Below the pieces are notes generated by a model that had not been told where the DNA came from, made no database searches, and saw only the letters and a program-made list of their open reading frames with translations. The position numbers and the translations under genes were made by a program. A stretch of DNA of 64,000 bases, taken from Nodosilinea sp. FACHB-141. GTDB lineage: Bacteria; Cyanobacteriota; Cyanobacteriia; Phormidesmidales; Phormidesmidaceae. How positions within the stretch are numbered: position 1 is the stretch's first letter; the number at the start of each line of letters is the position of its first letter. This document shows positions 52,170-61,160 of this stretch, one piece after another. The stretch covers positions 124,001 through 188,000 of the forward strand of contig NZ_JACJPP010000011.1 of the NCBI RefSeq assembly GCF_014696135.1, written 5' to 3'.

Positions 52170-52953
52170 CTAGGTCTCTCTCGGAATCGTGGGCGGCTGG
52201 GTTCAGCGTAATCTATGGTGGCACCGCCGGGCGCTGTTGCTGAGCAGAGACAGCGGGCCTAAATATACAGTCTTAGGCTGGGCAAGAACGCAGGGACAGA
52301 CGGTCAATACGCAGAATCAAGTAAGTTGACCAGTGCGGTCTACGAGGGGTAGAGCGCTAGGCTGACCCTGTCTGTTTCAAATTGTTCTCGTCCCTGGGCT
52401 TGGGCGGTGCCGCAATTTTGCAATTGATGCCAAAGCAGTGGGGAGGCACTTTGCCTCAGTAGACTGAGCGGTTGAACCTACAGTGATTTGACAGCTTACT
52501 GATACTTAAATTTTCCCGCATAGCGACTGTGGCTACCGCCCAGTTGCACAACTACGCAATGGCAGCTAGCCCTAAGGAAATGGCCAGCTGCTTAGGAAGC
52601 GGCTTGTATAAATAAATACTCGGAATAGAGGTTAAAGCCTGTGCTTAACACTTTGTCAGAGGTGTCATTCCCCAGGGTAAAGCTCTAAAATGAATCTGGG
52701 CAAATTGCCCTAGCACACCCTATCTTTGGGTCGTTTTCCCTGCCGGTGCTCTAAAAAGCAATTCTTAAAAATTAGGTAGTTCACTTGAGCTCTGTAGTAG
52801 TCTGTAAGCCTGACGAGACAAAGGTGACGAGCTTTGGCTAATGTTTGGTGGGAAAGCATTTTGTCGCCGGGTTTAATGGTAGGCCACAGCGCAACGGGGC
52901 CAAACATTTGGTTTTCAACGTGATTAATTATTGATAGGCGTGTGCAGTAAAGA
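52170..52953. other. Intergenic region between divergent cheB and histidine kinase
   Basis: About 780 bp without a believable gene; it should hold the promoters of both divergent genes. A short hairpin (GAGGCA and TGCCTC near 52445-52460) is visible. A minus-strand frame at 52710-53114 runs into the kinase gene and is a shadow. Confidence 0.5.
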
Positions 52954-55900
52954 ATGGCATTATCTAGCGAGCTGGCCTTTTTAAGAAACGGAGGAGAGAC
53001 CGGATCTCTAATTCGAGCTTTTAATTGGTCAGATACGTCTTTAGGGCCTATGGAAACTTGGCCCCAGAGCTTGCGAATTGCGCTGCAAATTCTGCTTTCG
53101 TCCCGGTTTCCCATGCAAATTTTGTGGGGGCTAGACTATATTCAATTCTACAACGATGCCTATATTCCCATTGCTGGGAATAAGCATCCTGTCGGTATTG
53201 GTCAGCGGGCAGAGGAGTGTTGGCAGGAAGTATGGGATTTCTCGGGGGTGCTGCTGGCACAGGTCAGGGCTACGGGAGAGGCCACCTGGTCTGAGGATCT
53301 GCCGATGACTCTTAATCGAAACGGTCAGGCCGAAGAGGGGTATTTTACGTTTTCTTACACGCCCATTTGGGATGAGCCAGACCAGGTGGCAGGTATTTTT
53401 ATTGCCGTCAATGAAACCACTCAAAAAATTCTGGGAGAGCGGCGCGAACGGGCGTTGCGGGCCACCGCTCAAACTGCTGCTGAAAATTTAGAAAATGTTC
53501 TAACTAGCATCAGCGACGAGTTCATGATGTTGGACTCAAACTGGTGCTTTACCTACGTGAACGATCGCGCCGTAGCTGCCTTGCAAAGGCCTCGCCATGA
53601 GCTGCTGGGGCAGCCAATTTGGGAGGTAATTTCGGAGGCGATCGCCGCTCCCTTTCATGAGCAGTTACACCGGGCCGTTGAGACCCAAATCGCCACCAGT
53701 TTTGAGCTGTTTTCTGCCACTGAGGGGCGCTGGCTTGAAAACCGGGTGTATCCCTTTAGCAAGGGTGTGTCGCTGCTGCGGGTTGACATCACGGAGCGCA
53801 AAAATCTGGAGCAGGCTCTGCAAACCTCCCAAGAAGAGCTCAATAACCTGCTCAACACCGCCCCAGCCTCGATCGCCCGCTGCCGCTTCTTTGCCGATCG
53901 CACCTACATCCTTGACTACCGCTCGGTGGGCTGTGAGGCGCTGACCGGCTATACCCTGGCCGAGATTACCCCCGAGCTCTGGATGGCTCGCACCTTTGCG
54001 GAGGATCAGGCTGTGATCTCCGGTCCGATGTTTGATGCGGTATTTGAGCAACGGCCGATTACGGTCGAGTATCGCTTTCGCCACAAGGACGGCTCGACTC
54101 GGTGGATTGCCGACAGCCTGACCTCTCGCCGCGATCAGGCTCAAGACTGCTGGATTGTGACCCTGGTGGGTGTTGACATCACCGCCCGCAAGCAGGCTGA
54201 AGATGCTCTCCGCTACAGTGAAGCCCACCTGGCCATGGCCCAGCGGTTAGCCCAGTTTGGCAGTTGGGAGTTTTACCCAGAGAGCCAGCAGAGCGTTTGG
54301 TCGGAGGCGATGTTTGACCAGTTTGGCTATGACCCGGCCCAAACGGAGCCTAATTATGGCGAGCTCATGCAGCGCATTCACTCCGACGATCGCCGCATGG
54401 TGCAGCAGTTGATGGAACGGGCGATCGCCGATCACCATTCCTCTGCCTTTGATCTACGGGTGGTCTTGCCCGACGGCTCGGTTCGCTACCTGCATTCTCG
54501 CTGCGAGCCGGTGCTCGATGCTCAAAACCAGGTGGTCAAACTCATAGGCACCTGTTTAGACATTACCGATCGCAAGCAGATCGAGGTGGTCTTGCAGGAC
54601 AGCCAATCGCGACTACAGCTGGCCCTGCAGGGAGCGAACTGCGGCACCTGGGACTATGACTTGATCAGCCAAGACTTGGTCTGGTCCGATCGCTGCAAAG
54701 CGATTTTTGGCCTCGCCCCCGATATTGATATGAGCTTCGAGGTGTTCGCCCAGACCATTCACCCGGAGGATCGCGATCGCGTGCAGCAGGCGGTGGTAGA
54801 GGCGATCGCCCACCGCCAAGACTACGACGTGGAAATGCGTACCCTGTGGCCCGACGGCACCGTGCATTGGGTGCGCTCCATTGGGCGCGTGTATGACAAT
54901 GAGCAGGGTCAGCCCTACCGCATGGCCGGCGTTGCGCTGGATGTCTCTTCCCTCAAGCAGACCGAAATTGCCCTGCGGGAGAGCGAAGAACGCTACCGCG
55001 TCTTGGCGGAGGCCATGCCTCAAATGGTTTGGATGGCCGATCGCACCGGCGTTCAGTACTGGAACCAGCGCTGGTATGACTACACCGGCCTTTCAAAAGA
55101 CGCCGCTGTTGGCCTCGGCGGCACTAAAATTGTGCATCCCGATGAGCAGGCACGCGCTCTAGAGCTGTGGCAACAAGCCTTAGACCAGGGCATTGGCTTT
55201 GACATTGAGCAGCGCATTCGCCGCCATGACGGTGTTTATCGCTGGTTTATCAATCGCGGCCTGCCGGTGCCAGACAGCAGCGGCACAGTCACCCGCTGGG
55301 TTGGCACCATCACCGACGTGGATGACCAAAAGCAGCTAGAAACCCAGCGCGCCCGGCTGCTAGAGCAGGAGCGCGTCGCCCGAGAAGCCGCCGAGACCGC
55401 CAACCGCCTCAAAGACGAATTTTTAGCGGTGCTCTCCCACGAGCTGAGGTCGCCCCTCAACCCGATTTTGGGCTGGGCTCGGCTGCTGCGCATGGGCCAA
55501 CTCAGCGAGAGCAAAGTTGATTACGCCCTAGAAACCATCGAGCGCAACGCGAAACTTCAGGCGCAGCTGATCGACGACCTCCTTGACGTGTCGCGGATTT
55601 TGCGCGGCAAGCTGGTGCTCAACAGCCTGCCCGTTTCGCTAGTCACAGTTGTTCAAGAGGCCTTAGAAACTGTGCGCTCTTTGGGCAAGGCTAAGGAGGT
55701 GCAGTTTGATACCGAGCTTGACGGTGCGCCACTCAAAGTCTTGGGAGACCCTAACCGGCTCAAGCAAGTCGTTTGGAATTTGCTGTCAAATGCCGTCAAG
55801 TTTGCGCCCCAGGGTGGGCGCATCGCCGTGCGCCTAGCCTATGACGACAGCTGGGCGCAAATTCAGGTCAGCGATACTGGCAAAGGCATTGCCTCTGAGT

Positions 55901-56517
55901 TTTTGCCCCACGTGTTTGATCGCTTCAGACAGGCCGATAGCACTACGACCCGAGATTTTGGTGGCCTGGGGCTGGGGTTGGCGATCGCCCACCAGATTGT
56001 TGATCTGCACCACGGCACGATTGAAGCCGAAAGCCTCGGCGAAAATCAGGGAGCCACCTTTACGGTTCGGTTCCCGCTCATGTTTGACGCGGTAGAAATC
56101 CTAGCGGAGTTGCCTCCACCCTTGGCCCAGGGCAGCTTGCAAAATATTCACGTTTTGATTGTTGAAGATGACGCCGACAACCGCGATTTAATCACTACGA
56201 CGCTTCAGCAGTTTGGTGCTAGGGTAACGGCTCTACCCTCGGCCGCCGCTGCGATTACGGCCCTCTCCCAAGTAAAACCCGATATTTTAGTTAGCGACAT
56301 TGGTATGCCCGGGATGGACGGCTACATGCTCATGGAGCAAGTTCGAGCATTAACCCATAACCAGCCCATTCCTGCCATTGCTCTGACCTCCTATACCAGC
56401 GTCGTCGACCAGCAAAAAGTGTTGGCCGCTGGTTTTCAAAAGCATTTGCCAAAACCGATGGAGTCGACCCAGCTAGTGGAGGCGATCGCAGCCCTGGTGC
56501 ACCGCCGCTCGGTGTAG
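52954..56517 (+). CDS. Hybrid histidine kinase with about six PAS domains and a receiver
   Basis: 1187 aa, no membrane segment. Six successive PAS/PAC units can be counted from their C-terminal linkers (NETTQKIL, DITERKNLE, DITARKQAE, DITDRKQIE, DVSSLKQTE, DVDDQKQLE). The kinase core has His829 in LAVLSHELRSPLNPI, the N box LLSNAVKFAP, and DTGKGIA/GLGLGLAI. The C-terminal receiver has Asp1115 in ILVSDIGMPGMDG. It is probably cytosolic and multi-input. It is divergent from cheB and has no obvious output regulator adjacent. Confidence 0.93.
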   Translation: MALSSELAFLRNGGETGSLIRAFNWSDTSLGPMETWPQSLRIALQILLSSRFPMQILWGLDYIQFYNDAYIPIAGNKHPVGIGQRAEECWQEVWDFSGVLLAQVRATGEATWSEDLPMTLNRNGQAEEGYFTFSYTPIWDEPDQVAGIFIAVNETTQKILGERRERALRATAQTAAENLENVLTSISDEFMMLDSNWCFTYVNDRAVAALQRPRHELLGQPIWEVISEAIAAPFHEQLHRAVETQIATSFELFSATEGRWLENRVYPFSKGVSLLRVDITERKNLEQALQTSQEELNNLLNTAPASIARCRFFADRTYILDYRSVGCEALTGYTLAEITPELWMARTFAEDQAVISGPMFDAVFEQRPITVEYRFRHKDGSTRWIADSLTSRRDQAQDCWIVTLVGVDITARKQAEDALRYSEAHLAMAQRLAQFGSWEFYPESQQSVWSEAMFDQFGYDPAQTEPNYGELMQRIHSDDRRMVQQLMERAIADHHSSAFDLRVVLPDGSVRYLHSRCEPVLDAQNQVVKLIGTCLDITDRKQIEVVLQDSQSRLQLALQGANCGTWDYDLISQDLVWSDRCKAIFGLAPDIDMSFEVFAQTIHPEDRDRVQQAVVEAIAHRQDYDVEMRTLWPDGTVHWVRSIGRVYDNEQGQPYRMAGVALDVSSLKQTEIALRESEERYRVLAEAMPQMVWMADRTGVQYWNQRWYDYTGLSKDAAVGLGGTKIVHPDEQARALELWQQALDQGIGFDIEQRIRRHDGVYRWFINRGLPVPDSSGTVTRWVGTITDVDDQKQLETQRARLLEQERVAREAAETANRLKDEFLAVLSHELRSPLNPILGWARLLRMGQLSESKVDYALETIERNAKLQAQLIDDLLDVSRILRGKLVLNSLPVSLVTVVQEALETVRSLGKAKEVQFDTELDGAPLKVLGDPNRLKQVVWNLLSNAVKFAPQGGRIAVRLAYDDSWAQIQVSDTGKGIASEFLPHVFDRFRQADSTTTRDFGGLGLGLAIAHQIVDLHHGTIEAESLGENQGATFTVRFPLMFDAVEILAELPPPLAQGSLQNIHVLIVEDDADNRDLITTTLQQFGARVTALPSAAAAITALSQVKPDILVSDIGMPGMDGYMLMEQVRALTHNQPIPAIALTSYTSVVDQQKVLAAGFQKHLPKPMESTQLVEAIAALVHRRSV

Positions 56518-56550
56518 CCGAAGGAACAGTACTGAAGTTAGAATTCACCT

Positions 56551-57198
56551 ATGAAATCTGACCTTCGCAGCGGCAAACTCACAAAATGGAACGATGATCG
56601 TGGGTTTGGCTTTATTCAACCGGCTGACGGAGGTAAAGACGTTTTTCTCCACGTGTCTGAGCTGAAAAACGCAACCCGTCGCCCTCGGGAAAATGACACG
56701 ATTTATTACTACTGTCTAGTTAACCCAGACGGCAAAACCCGCGCTGTTGGAGCTTTTATTGCTGGTGCTAGGCAGCGATCGGAGTCTTCACTAAATGCTT
56801 CAAGGGGCACCCGCAAACCCGGCGAAAAATCTTACTCCCGCTTGCCGATCGCTGAGCTACTGTTGCTGTTGGCGTTTCCTTTGGCGGGTGCAGCTCACTT
56901 TACCTGGCTGACAGGCAACCCGCTGCCGCTGGTGCTCTACCCTCTAATGAGCGTCATCACCTATTTTGTTTATGCCGACGATAAGAAGCGGGCTAAGCAA
57001 AAAGTGTGGCGAACCTCTGAACAAACCCTGCATTTCTGCGAGTTGATTGGTGGTTGGCCCGGTGGGTTTGTGGCTCAGCAAGTATTGCGCCATAAGAGCC
57101 AGAAACAGTCTTACCAAACTGAGTTTTGGGCGATCGTTGTAATTCACTACATGGCTTGGATAGCCTGGCTAGTTCTAGGCAGAATGCTCGTAGGCTAA
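56551..57198 (+). CDS. Cold-shock domain plus DUF1294 membrane protein
   Basis: 215 aa. Residues about 6-75 form a cold-shock domain with the RNA-binding motifs [19 protein letters not shown]. After a basic linker, two or three membrane helices ([30 protein letters not shown]) form DUF1294. The fusion is known in bacteria, and its role is unknown; it could tether nucleic acid at the membrane. It lies 33 bp after the histidine kinase in the same direction. Confidence 0.9.
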   Translation: MKSDLRSGKLTKWNDDRGFGFIQPADGGKDVFLHVSELKNATRRPRENDTIYYYCLVNPDGKTRAVGAFIAGARQRSESSLNASRGTRKPGEKSYSRLPIAELLLLLAFPLAGAAHFTWLTGNPLPLVLYPLMSVITYFVYADDKKRAKQKVWRTSEQTLHFCELIGGWPGGFVAQQVLRHKSQKQSYQTEFWAIVVIHYMAWIAWLVLGRMLVG

Positions 57199-57255
57199 CT
57201 GGCAAAATTTTCGTGTAATAGCAGTTTTGAAACACATGCATAGGCATGAGCCACT

Positions 57256-57816
57256 ATGTCTGTCATGACTCCCATCTTTGCAGCTTGCCAAAGGTTTGAT
57301 TCCCAACGGGGTGATGCGTGGACTCGTTATGTTAAATGGTCTGGCTATGCGCACCTGAGCGAAGTTGTGTCGATGGACACGATACTTTGCCCATCGCTAA
57401 TCGATGCCCTGATCGATGAGGACTGGAATTTTAATGTTCATGCCGATAACCGAGTTCACTACTTTCGTGATTACGAATATCTCAAACGTCGCATTGCCTA
57501 TGATGGTGCGCAGCACAATCTGTTGGCATTAATTGAAGCTCCCGATCGCCAGGTATCTGAATCTGATCTTTGGCCTAGTACCTTTAGCTTTTGTGGCTAC
57601 GATATTTTAGATTCAAACAACTCAATTAGCCTCCTGCTAAACTGCGGAGCCTTTCCGTCAATTTTTGGACCTGAGGATGTTAACCGATTTGGCCTGCTCG
57701 ACCATTTTGCCCGTGCGGTAGAGATTGCCTATAGCCTGCGTCAGCTGTTTCCCGACGATTTTCACTGCAACGATTGTCGGATATGGGCGATCGCCCGGTA
57801 TACAAATGCTACATAG
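57256..57816 (+). CDS. Hypothetical protein, 186 aa
   Basis: Soluble protein with no recognised motif. Features include AACQRFDSQRGDAWTRYVKW at the N-terminus, YFRDYEYLKRRIAYDGAQHN and a Cys pair in FHCNDCRIWAI near the end. It lies 57 bp after the DUF1294 gene, so may be co-transcribed. Codon use is ordinary for the window. Confidence 0.6.
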   Translation: MSVMTPIFAACQRFDSQRGDAWTRYVKWSGYAHLSEVVSMDTILCPSLIDALIDEDWNFNVHADNRVHYFRDYEYLKRRIAYDGAQHNLLALIEAPDRQVSESDLWPSTFSFCGYDILDSNNSISLLLNCGAFPSIFGPEDVNRFGLLDHFARAVEIAYSLRQLFPDDFHCNDCRIWAIARYTNAT

Positions 57817-57867
57817 CTGTTTTGGTTTGGTTAAGTGTAGGCATTGGTAGATGAACCTCGAGATGAC

Positions 57868-57984
57868 ATGCCTGATCCAGAAAAACTTGCTTTCTTTTAC
57901 ATTACGGCTAAAGCCACGCCGCCTATTTCGCTATTGGAACGACACCGATGGTTTCAGGAAAGTATTCTTTTGGGGCAGCGTTGA
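57868..57984 (+). CDS. Possible 38-residue protein
   Basis: ATG 57868 opens a frame ending TGA 57982-57984 that encodes MPDPEKLAFFYITAKATPP followed by a helix-like LLERHRWFQESIL. The same frame extends upstream to a TTG at 57844. The composition looks protein-like, but it is short and has no evident ribosome binding site. It could also be the remnant of a longer gene. Confidence 0.3.
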   Translation: MPDPEKLAFFYITAKATPPISLLERHRWFQESILLGQR

Positions 57985-58052
57985 CCCCACACGGCAACTC
58001 TGCTAACCCTACGACTTCCCTGACAAAACACCTTGCGGAATCCAAGAACCTG

Positions 58053-58076
58053 TGTTGTAGTATCTATACTACAACA
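58053..58076. promoter_or_regulatory. Perfect 11-bp dyad over the likely -10 box of the ABC exporter gene
   Basis: The half-site TGTTGTAGTAT (58053-58063) is repeated inverted at 58066-58076 with a 2-bp centre. The right half overlaps TATACT (58065-58070), a good -10 hexamer, 27 bp ahead of the ATG at 58103. This placement fits a repressor or MerR-like operator. Confidence 0.55.
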
Positions 58077-58102
58077 TATTCGACCGCAGGACGGTTACCG
58101 TC

Positions 58103-59920
58103 ATGGCCTCCCTTTCGCATGTTCTCCGATACTACAGTCGCTACCGCTGGGCCGCGATTTGGAGTATCACCGCTAGCAGCCTGTTTCAGGTGGCGGATTT
58201 GGCAGTGCCCTACAGCATTGGCCAGTTGCTCAACGTTCTCTCAGACCAGCCCATTGACCCCCTAAGCCAGGGTATGGTCGACCGAGTGGCGGCTACAGTG
58301 GGCTACCCAGCGGGGCCAGGATTGGCGATTGCCCTCTTCCTAGCCATTATCTTTTTAGTCACTGTAGTACGTGCCCCTATTCAGCCCTGGGTGGCTGACT
58401 GGTTTCACTGGGATATTGCCCTGCGCACCCGGCGCGACCATACCTACTCGGTGATTCGCAAGCTGCTGACCCTGCCCCTGGGCTTCTACGACCTGCACAA
58501 CCCCGGCCGCATCTCGGGCCGGGTGGCGCGGGGTCTGTCTAACCACACCTGGACCTACCCCGAAATCGCTGGGCAGCTAATTCCTAAGCTGGTGCGCATT
58601 GCCGGCATTTTTGTCATTATTTGGTGGATTGACTGGCGCATCGCGCTGATTTTTCTGATGTCCTTTATCGGTATTCTCAGCTTTAGCCTGAAGGATCTGA
58701 TTCGCCTGAACAAAAAGGAGCAGGCCCTCGACACCTATATGGAGAACACCGAAAGCCGCACCTCGGAGATCATCACCAACATCAAAACGGTGAAGGCTTT
58801 TGCGGCGGAGAGTGACGAGCTGCGGCGGCAGAGTCAGCGATTGCAGCGCGAGTTCGCTGTGGTGATTCGTGTTATTCACAAAGGCTACGTCGTTCTGGGC
58901 ACTTGGCAGGATCTCATCATTCAAAGTTGCGTGTTTGGGCTGCTGGTGATGACCTTGCTGGCCACCCTGCAGGGTCACATCTCGCTGGGGCACTTTGTCA
59001 CCACCCTGACGGTGTCAAGCATGGCCTACTCGGAGCTAGAGCCGATTAGTGACATGGGCGAGGTCTTGGCCCGCCGCTACGCCTCAATGCTGCACTTCCA
59101 CGAGTTTATGGAAGAGCCTCTGGGCACCGACGCGGTGAATCTGACCGACGCCCCCGAGAGCCTGCCCACCTACCAGTTCACCGGCAAGGTGCATTTTGAC
59201 CAGGTGAGCTTTGGCTACGACGCTGAAAGACCCGTGCTGCAAGCCATCGATCTGCTGATTGAGCCTTACCAAACGGTGGCTCTGGTGGGGCGATCGGGTT
59301 CGGGGAAATCGACTTTAGTGAAGCTGCTGTTTCGCTACTTCGACCCCCACAGCGGCCGCATTTTGATCGACGGCGAAGACATTCGCCAGCTGGATGTGAC
59401 GGGGTATCGGAAGCGGCTGGCGATCGTGCACCAGGAAGTGGATGTGTTCAACGGCACTCTGCTCGACAACCTGAGGTATGGCAACCCCACCGCTACTATG
59501 GAACAGGTGAACGAAGCCTGCCGCATCGCTCGGGTTGACGAGTTCATTCACCGTCTGCCCAAGGGATACTACACCGTGGTGGGCGAGCGGGGCGTGCGAC
59601 TCTCGGGCGGACAGCGGCAGCGACTGGGCATTGCCCGCGCCTTGCTGGTTAACCCCGATGTGCTGGTGTTTGACGAAGCCACCTCCAGCCTCGACTACGA
59701 ATCGGAGCGCTCAATTCAGCTGGCGATGCGATCGATTCTCGGAACGCGCACCACGATCATCATTGCCCACCGTCTAAGTACGGTACGGGAGGCTGACAAG
59801 ATCGTGGTTCTGGAGGAAGGCCGCATTGCCGAAGTCGGCAACCACGAAGAGCTGCTGGCCCATGGCGGCATTTACCACCGCCTACACGTGCTGCAAGAAA
59901 CCGGCGAAATGGTGTCCTAA
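58103..59920 (+). CDS. ABC transporter, fused permease and ATPase
   Basis: 605-residue half-transporter of the exporter type (MsbA/HlyB-like). Membrane helices occupy about residues 15-310 (ALFLAIIFLVTVV, FVIIWWIDWRIALIFLMSF). The ATPase has Walker A VGRSGSGKST, Q-loop VHQEVD, signature RLSGGQRQRLGIARAL, and Walker B LVFDEATSSLD. It would function as a dimer, exporting an unknown substrate. The strong dyad at its promoter and the MerR-type gene downstream suggest regulated expression. Confidence 0.93.
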   Translation: MASLSHVLRYYSRYRWAAIWSITASSLFQVADLAVPYSIGQLLNVLSDQPIDPLSQGMVDRVAATVGYPAGPGLAIALFLAIIFLVTVVRAPIQPWVADWFHWDIALRTRRDHTYSVIRKLLTLPLGFYDLHNPGRISGRVARGLSNHTWTYPEIAGQLIPKLVRIAGIFVIIWWIDWRIALIFLMSFIGILSFSLKDLIRLNKKEQALDTYMENTESRTSEIITNIKTVKAFAAESDELRRQSQRLQREFAVVIRVIHKGYVVLGTWQDLIIQSCVFGLLVMTLLATLQGHISLGHFVTTLTVSSMAYSELEPISDMGEVLARRYASMLHFHEFMEEPLGTDAVNLTDAPESLPTYQFTGKVHFDQVSFGYDAERPVLQAIDLLIEPYQTVALVGRSGSGKSTLVKLLFRYFDPHSGRILIDGEDIRQLDVTGYRKRLAIVHQEVDVFNGTLLDNLRYGNPTATMEQVNEACRIARVDEFIHRLPKGYYTVVGERGVRLSGGQRQRLGIARALLVNPDVLVFDEATSSLDYESERSIQLAMRSILGTRTTIIIAHRLSTVREADKIVVLEEGRIAEVGNHEELLAHGGIYHRLHVLQETGEMVS

Positions 59921-59966
59921 GGGCTAGTAATTGCCTACAAGGTAGATGTCTAAGATCAAACCTATC

Positions 59967-60002
59967 AAAAAGCCTCTGGATGCTGAGTTCAGAGGCTTTT
60001 TT
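59967..60002. terminator. Bidirectional intrinsic terminator
   Basis: AAAAAGCCTCTG pairs with CAGAGGCTTTTTT across an 11-bp loop. T-runs follow the stem on both strands, serving the convergent ABC exporter and MerR-type genes. Confidence 0.9.
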
Positions 60003-60017
60003 AGGATTGGACTTTGT

Positions 60018-60494
60018 CTATCGAGAGCGTGCCTTTTGTCTAAAGTGCTCAATATCTACCACCTTAGACATGGTTGTCTTAGCCAGTGCATCGGCACAAC
60101 TTAAGTCTGGTCCGTTGAGAGGAGCCAGCACAAACTGCCCCATAGGGCAGCAGCTATGACCCACTAGATGAACAACTTGCGGTGTGGTTGTGCCCGATCG
60201 CACCCAGCTGACCCCATGGTTGCCAATCACCAAGTGCTTGTCGCGCAGGGTGCGGCCCACGCCGCGGTCATCAAAGTACTGTAGAATCTTGCGGATAGTC
60301 TGAAACGACAAGTGCTGGCGCAGCCGACTAATAGCGCGAATTTCAAGAATCTGCTCCCAGGAGTAGAACACCTCCAGTCGGGAAGAACCTCCGGACCGTT
60401 GGGGTACGATGATTCCTAGTTTTTCGAGATAGGCGAGTCGACTAGGGCTGCTGCGGGCTAAGACAACGGCATGGCGGCGAGGGAACCAGTCCAT
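60018..60494 (-). CDS. MerR-type transcriptional regulator
   Basis: 158 aa. The N-terminal helix-turn-helix with its wing is seen in RLAYLEKLGIIVPQRSGGS and FYSWEQILEIRAISRLR, followed by a helix with SFQTIRKILQYFDD. The short C-terminal part has a CysCys pair in GHSCCPMGQF, which might sense a ligand or metal. The gene is convergent with the ABC exporter, whose promoter dyad is a possible target; this link is an inference. Confidence 0.8.
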   Translation of the reverse strand: MDWFPRRHAVVLARSSPSRLAYLEKLGIIVPQRSGGSSRLEVFYSWEQILEIRAISRLRQHLSFQTIRKILQYFDDRGVGRTLRDKHLVIGNHGVSWVRSGTTTPQVVHLVGHSCCPMGQFVLAPLNGPDLSCADALAKTTMSKVVDIEHFRQKARSR

Positions 60495-60718
60495 AGCGGG
60501 CGCTCCTACGTAAACGCTAGATATGGGGTCAACAAGATCAACTCTACGCTATAGGTATAGAAATATCTGGAGCGCGATGAGCATTTCTAGAACTTGTGCA
60601 ATCTTTTAAACACGAAAAAATGGGGATCGCCTATCCTGCCTTGGATGCGGCAACCCTAACGTTTTTTGAAGTTTCTTTGGCAAAGCAGAAAAGTTGCGAT
60701 AGTTCGCTTGTGCTAGCC

Positions 60719-60976
60719 TTAGCCGCCGCTCACGGGAGGGATCAACACCACCTCGTCGCCGTCTTTTAGAGGAGTATCGTCGGCTACAAATTGAAGGTTG
60801 AGACCCAGGCGGGTACGATCGCGCCAAGCCTCTAACTTGGGATGCTCGGCTAGAACGCGATCGCGCACTGCTCCCACCGTGGCCCCCTCTGAAAACTGCC
60901 ACTGGACCTCGGGCTGGCCGTAGGCCTCCTGATAAATGGCAAAGAGCTTGACAGTGATGCTGATGGGTTCTGGCAC
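60719..60976 (-). CDS. MoaD/ThiS-type sulfur carrier protein
   Basis: 85 aa with ubiquitin-like fold (ISITVKLFAIYQEAYGQPEV) ending in the functional Gly-Gly (VVLIPPVSGG) that is activated and thiocarboxylated. The sequence favours MoaD, the small subunit of molybdopterin synthase, over ThiS. No moaE or thiF partner is adjacent. The start is set at GTG 60976, with GGAG at 60989-60992; the frame also extends to a TTG at 61027, but those residues are not typical. Confidence 0.82.
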   Translation of the reverse strand: MPEPISITVKLFAIYQEAYGQPEVQWQFSEGATVGAVRDRVLAEHPKLEAWRDRTRLGLNLQFVADDTPLKDGDEVVLIPPVSGG

Positions 60977-61160
60977 TGGGGTGCGATTCTCCTTTAAAAA
61001 GGCCGCGCCAACGCTCCTCTGCGGCAACTGTGCGATCCTATCAAGAATTCCGGTGCGATCGCCCTCGCTCGCTCTACCGGTTTCAGTATTGGTAACTCGG
61101 GCAATTGCCGCGATCGCTCAGGCCATAGTAGAGCCATCCGAGTTTGGCTTAGGCGACCCG

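Noticed and set aside
52710-53114. Minus-strand frame of 134 codons upstream of and inside the histidine kinase
   Set aside because: It overlaps the N-terminus of a clearly coding gene on the other strand and resembles no protein; the kinase N-terminal domain is convincing.
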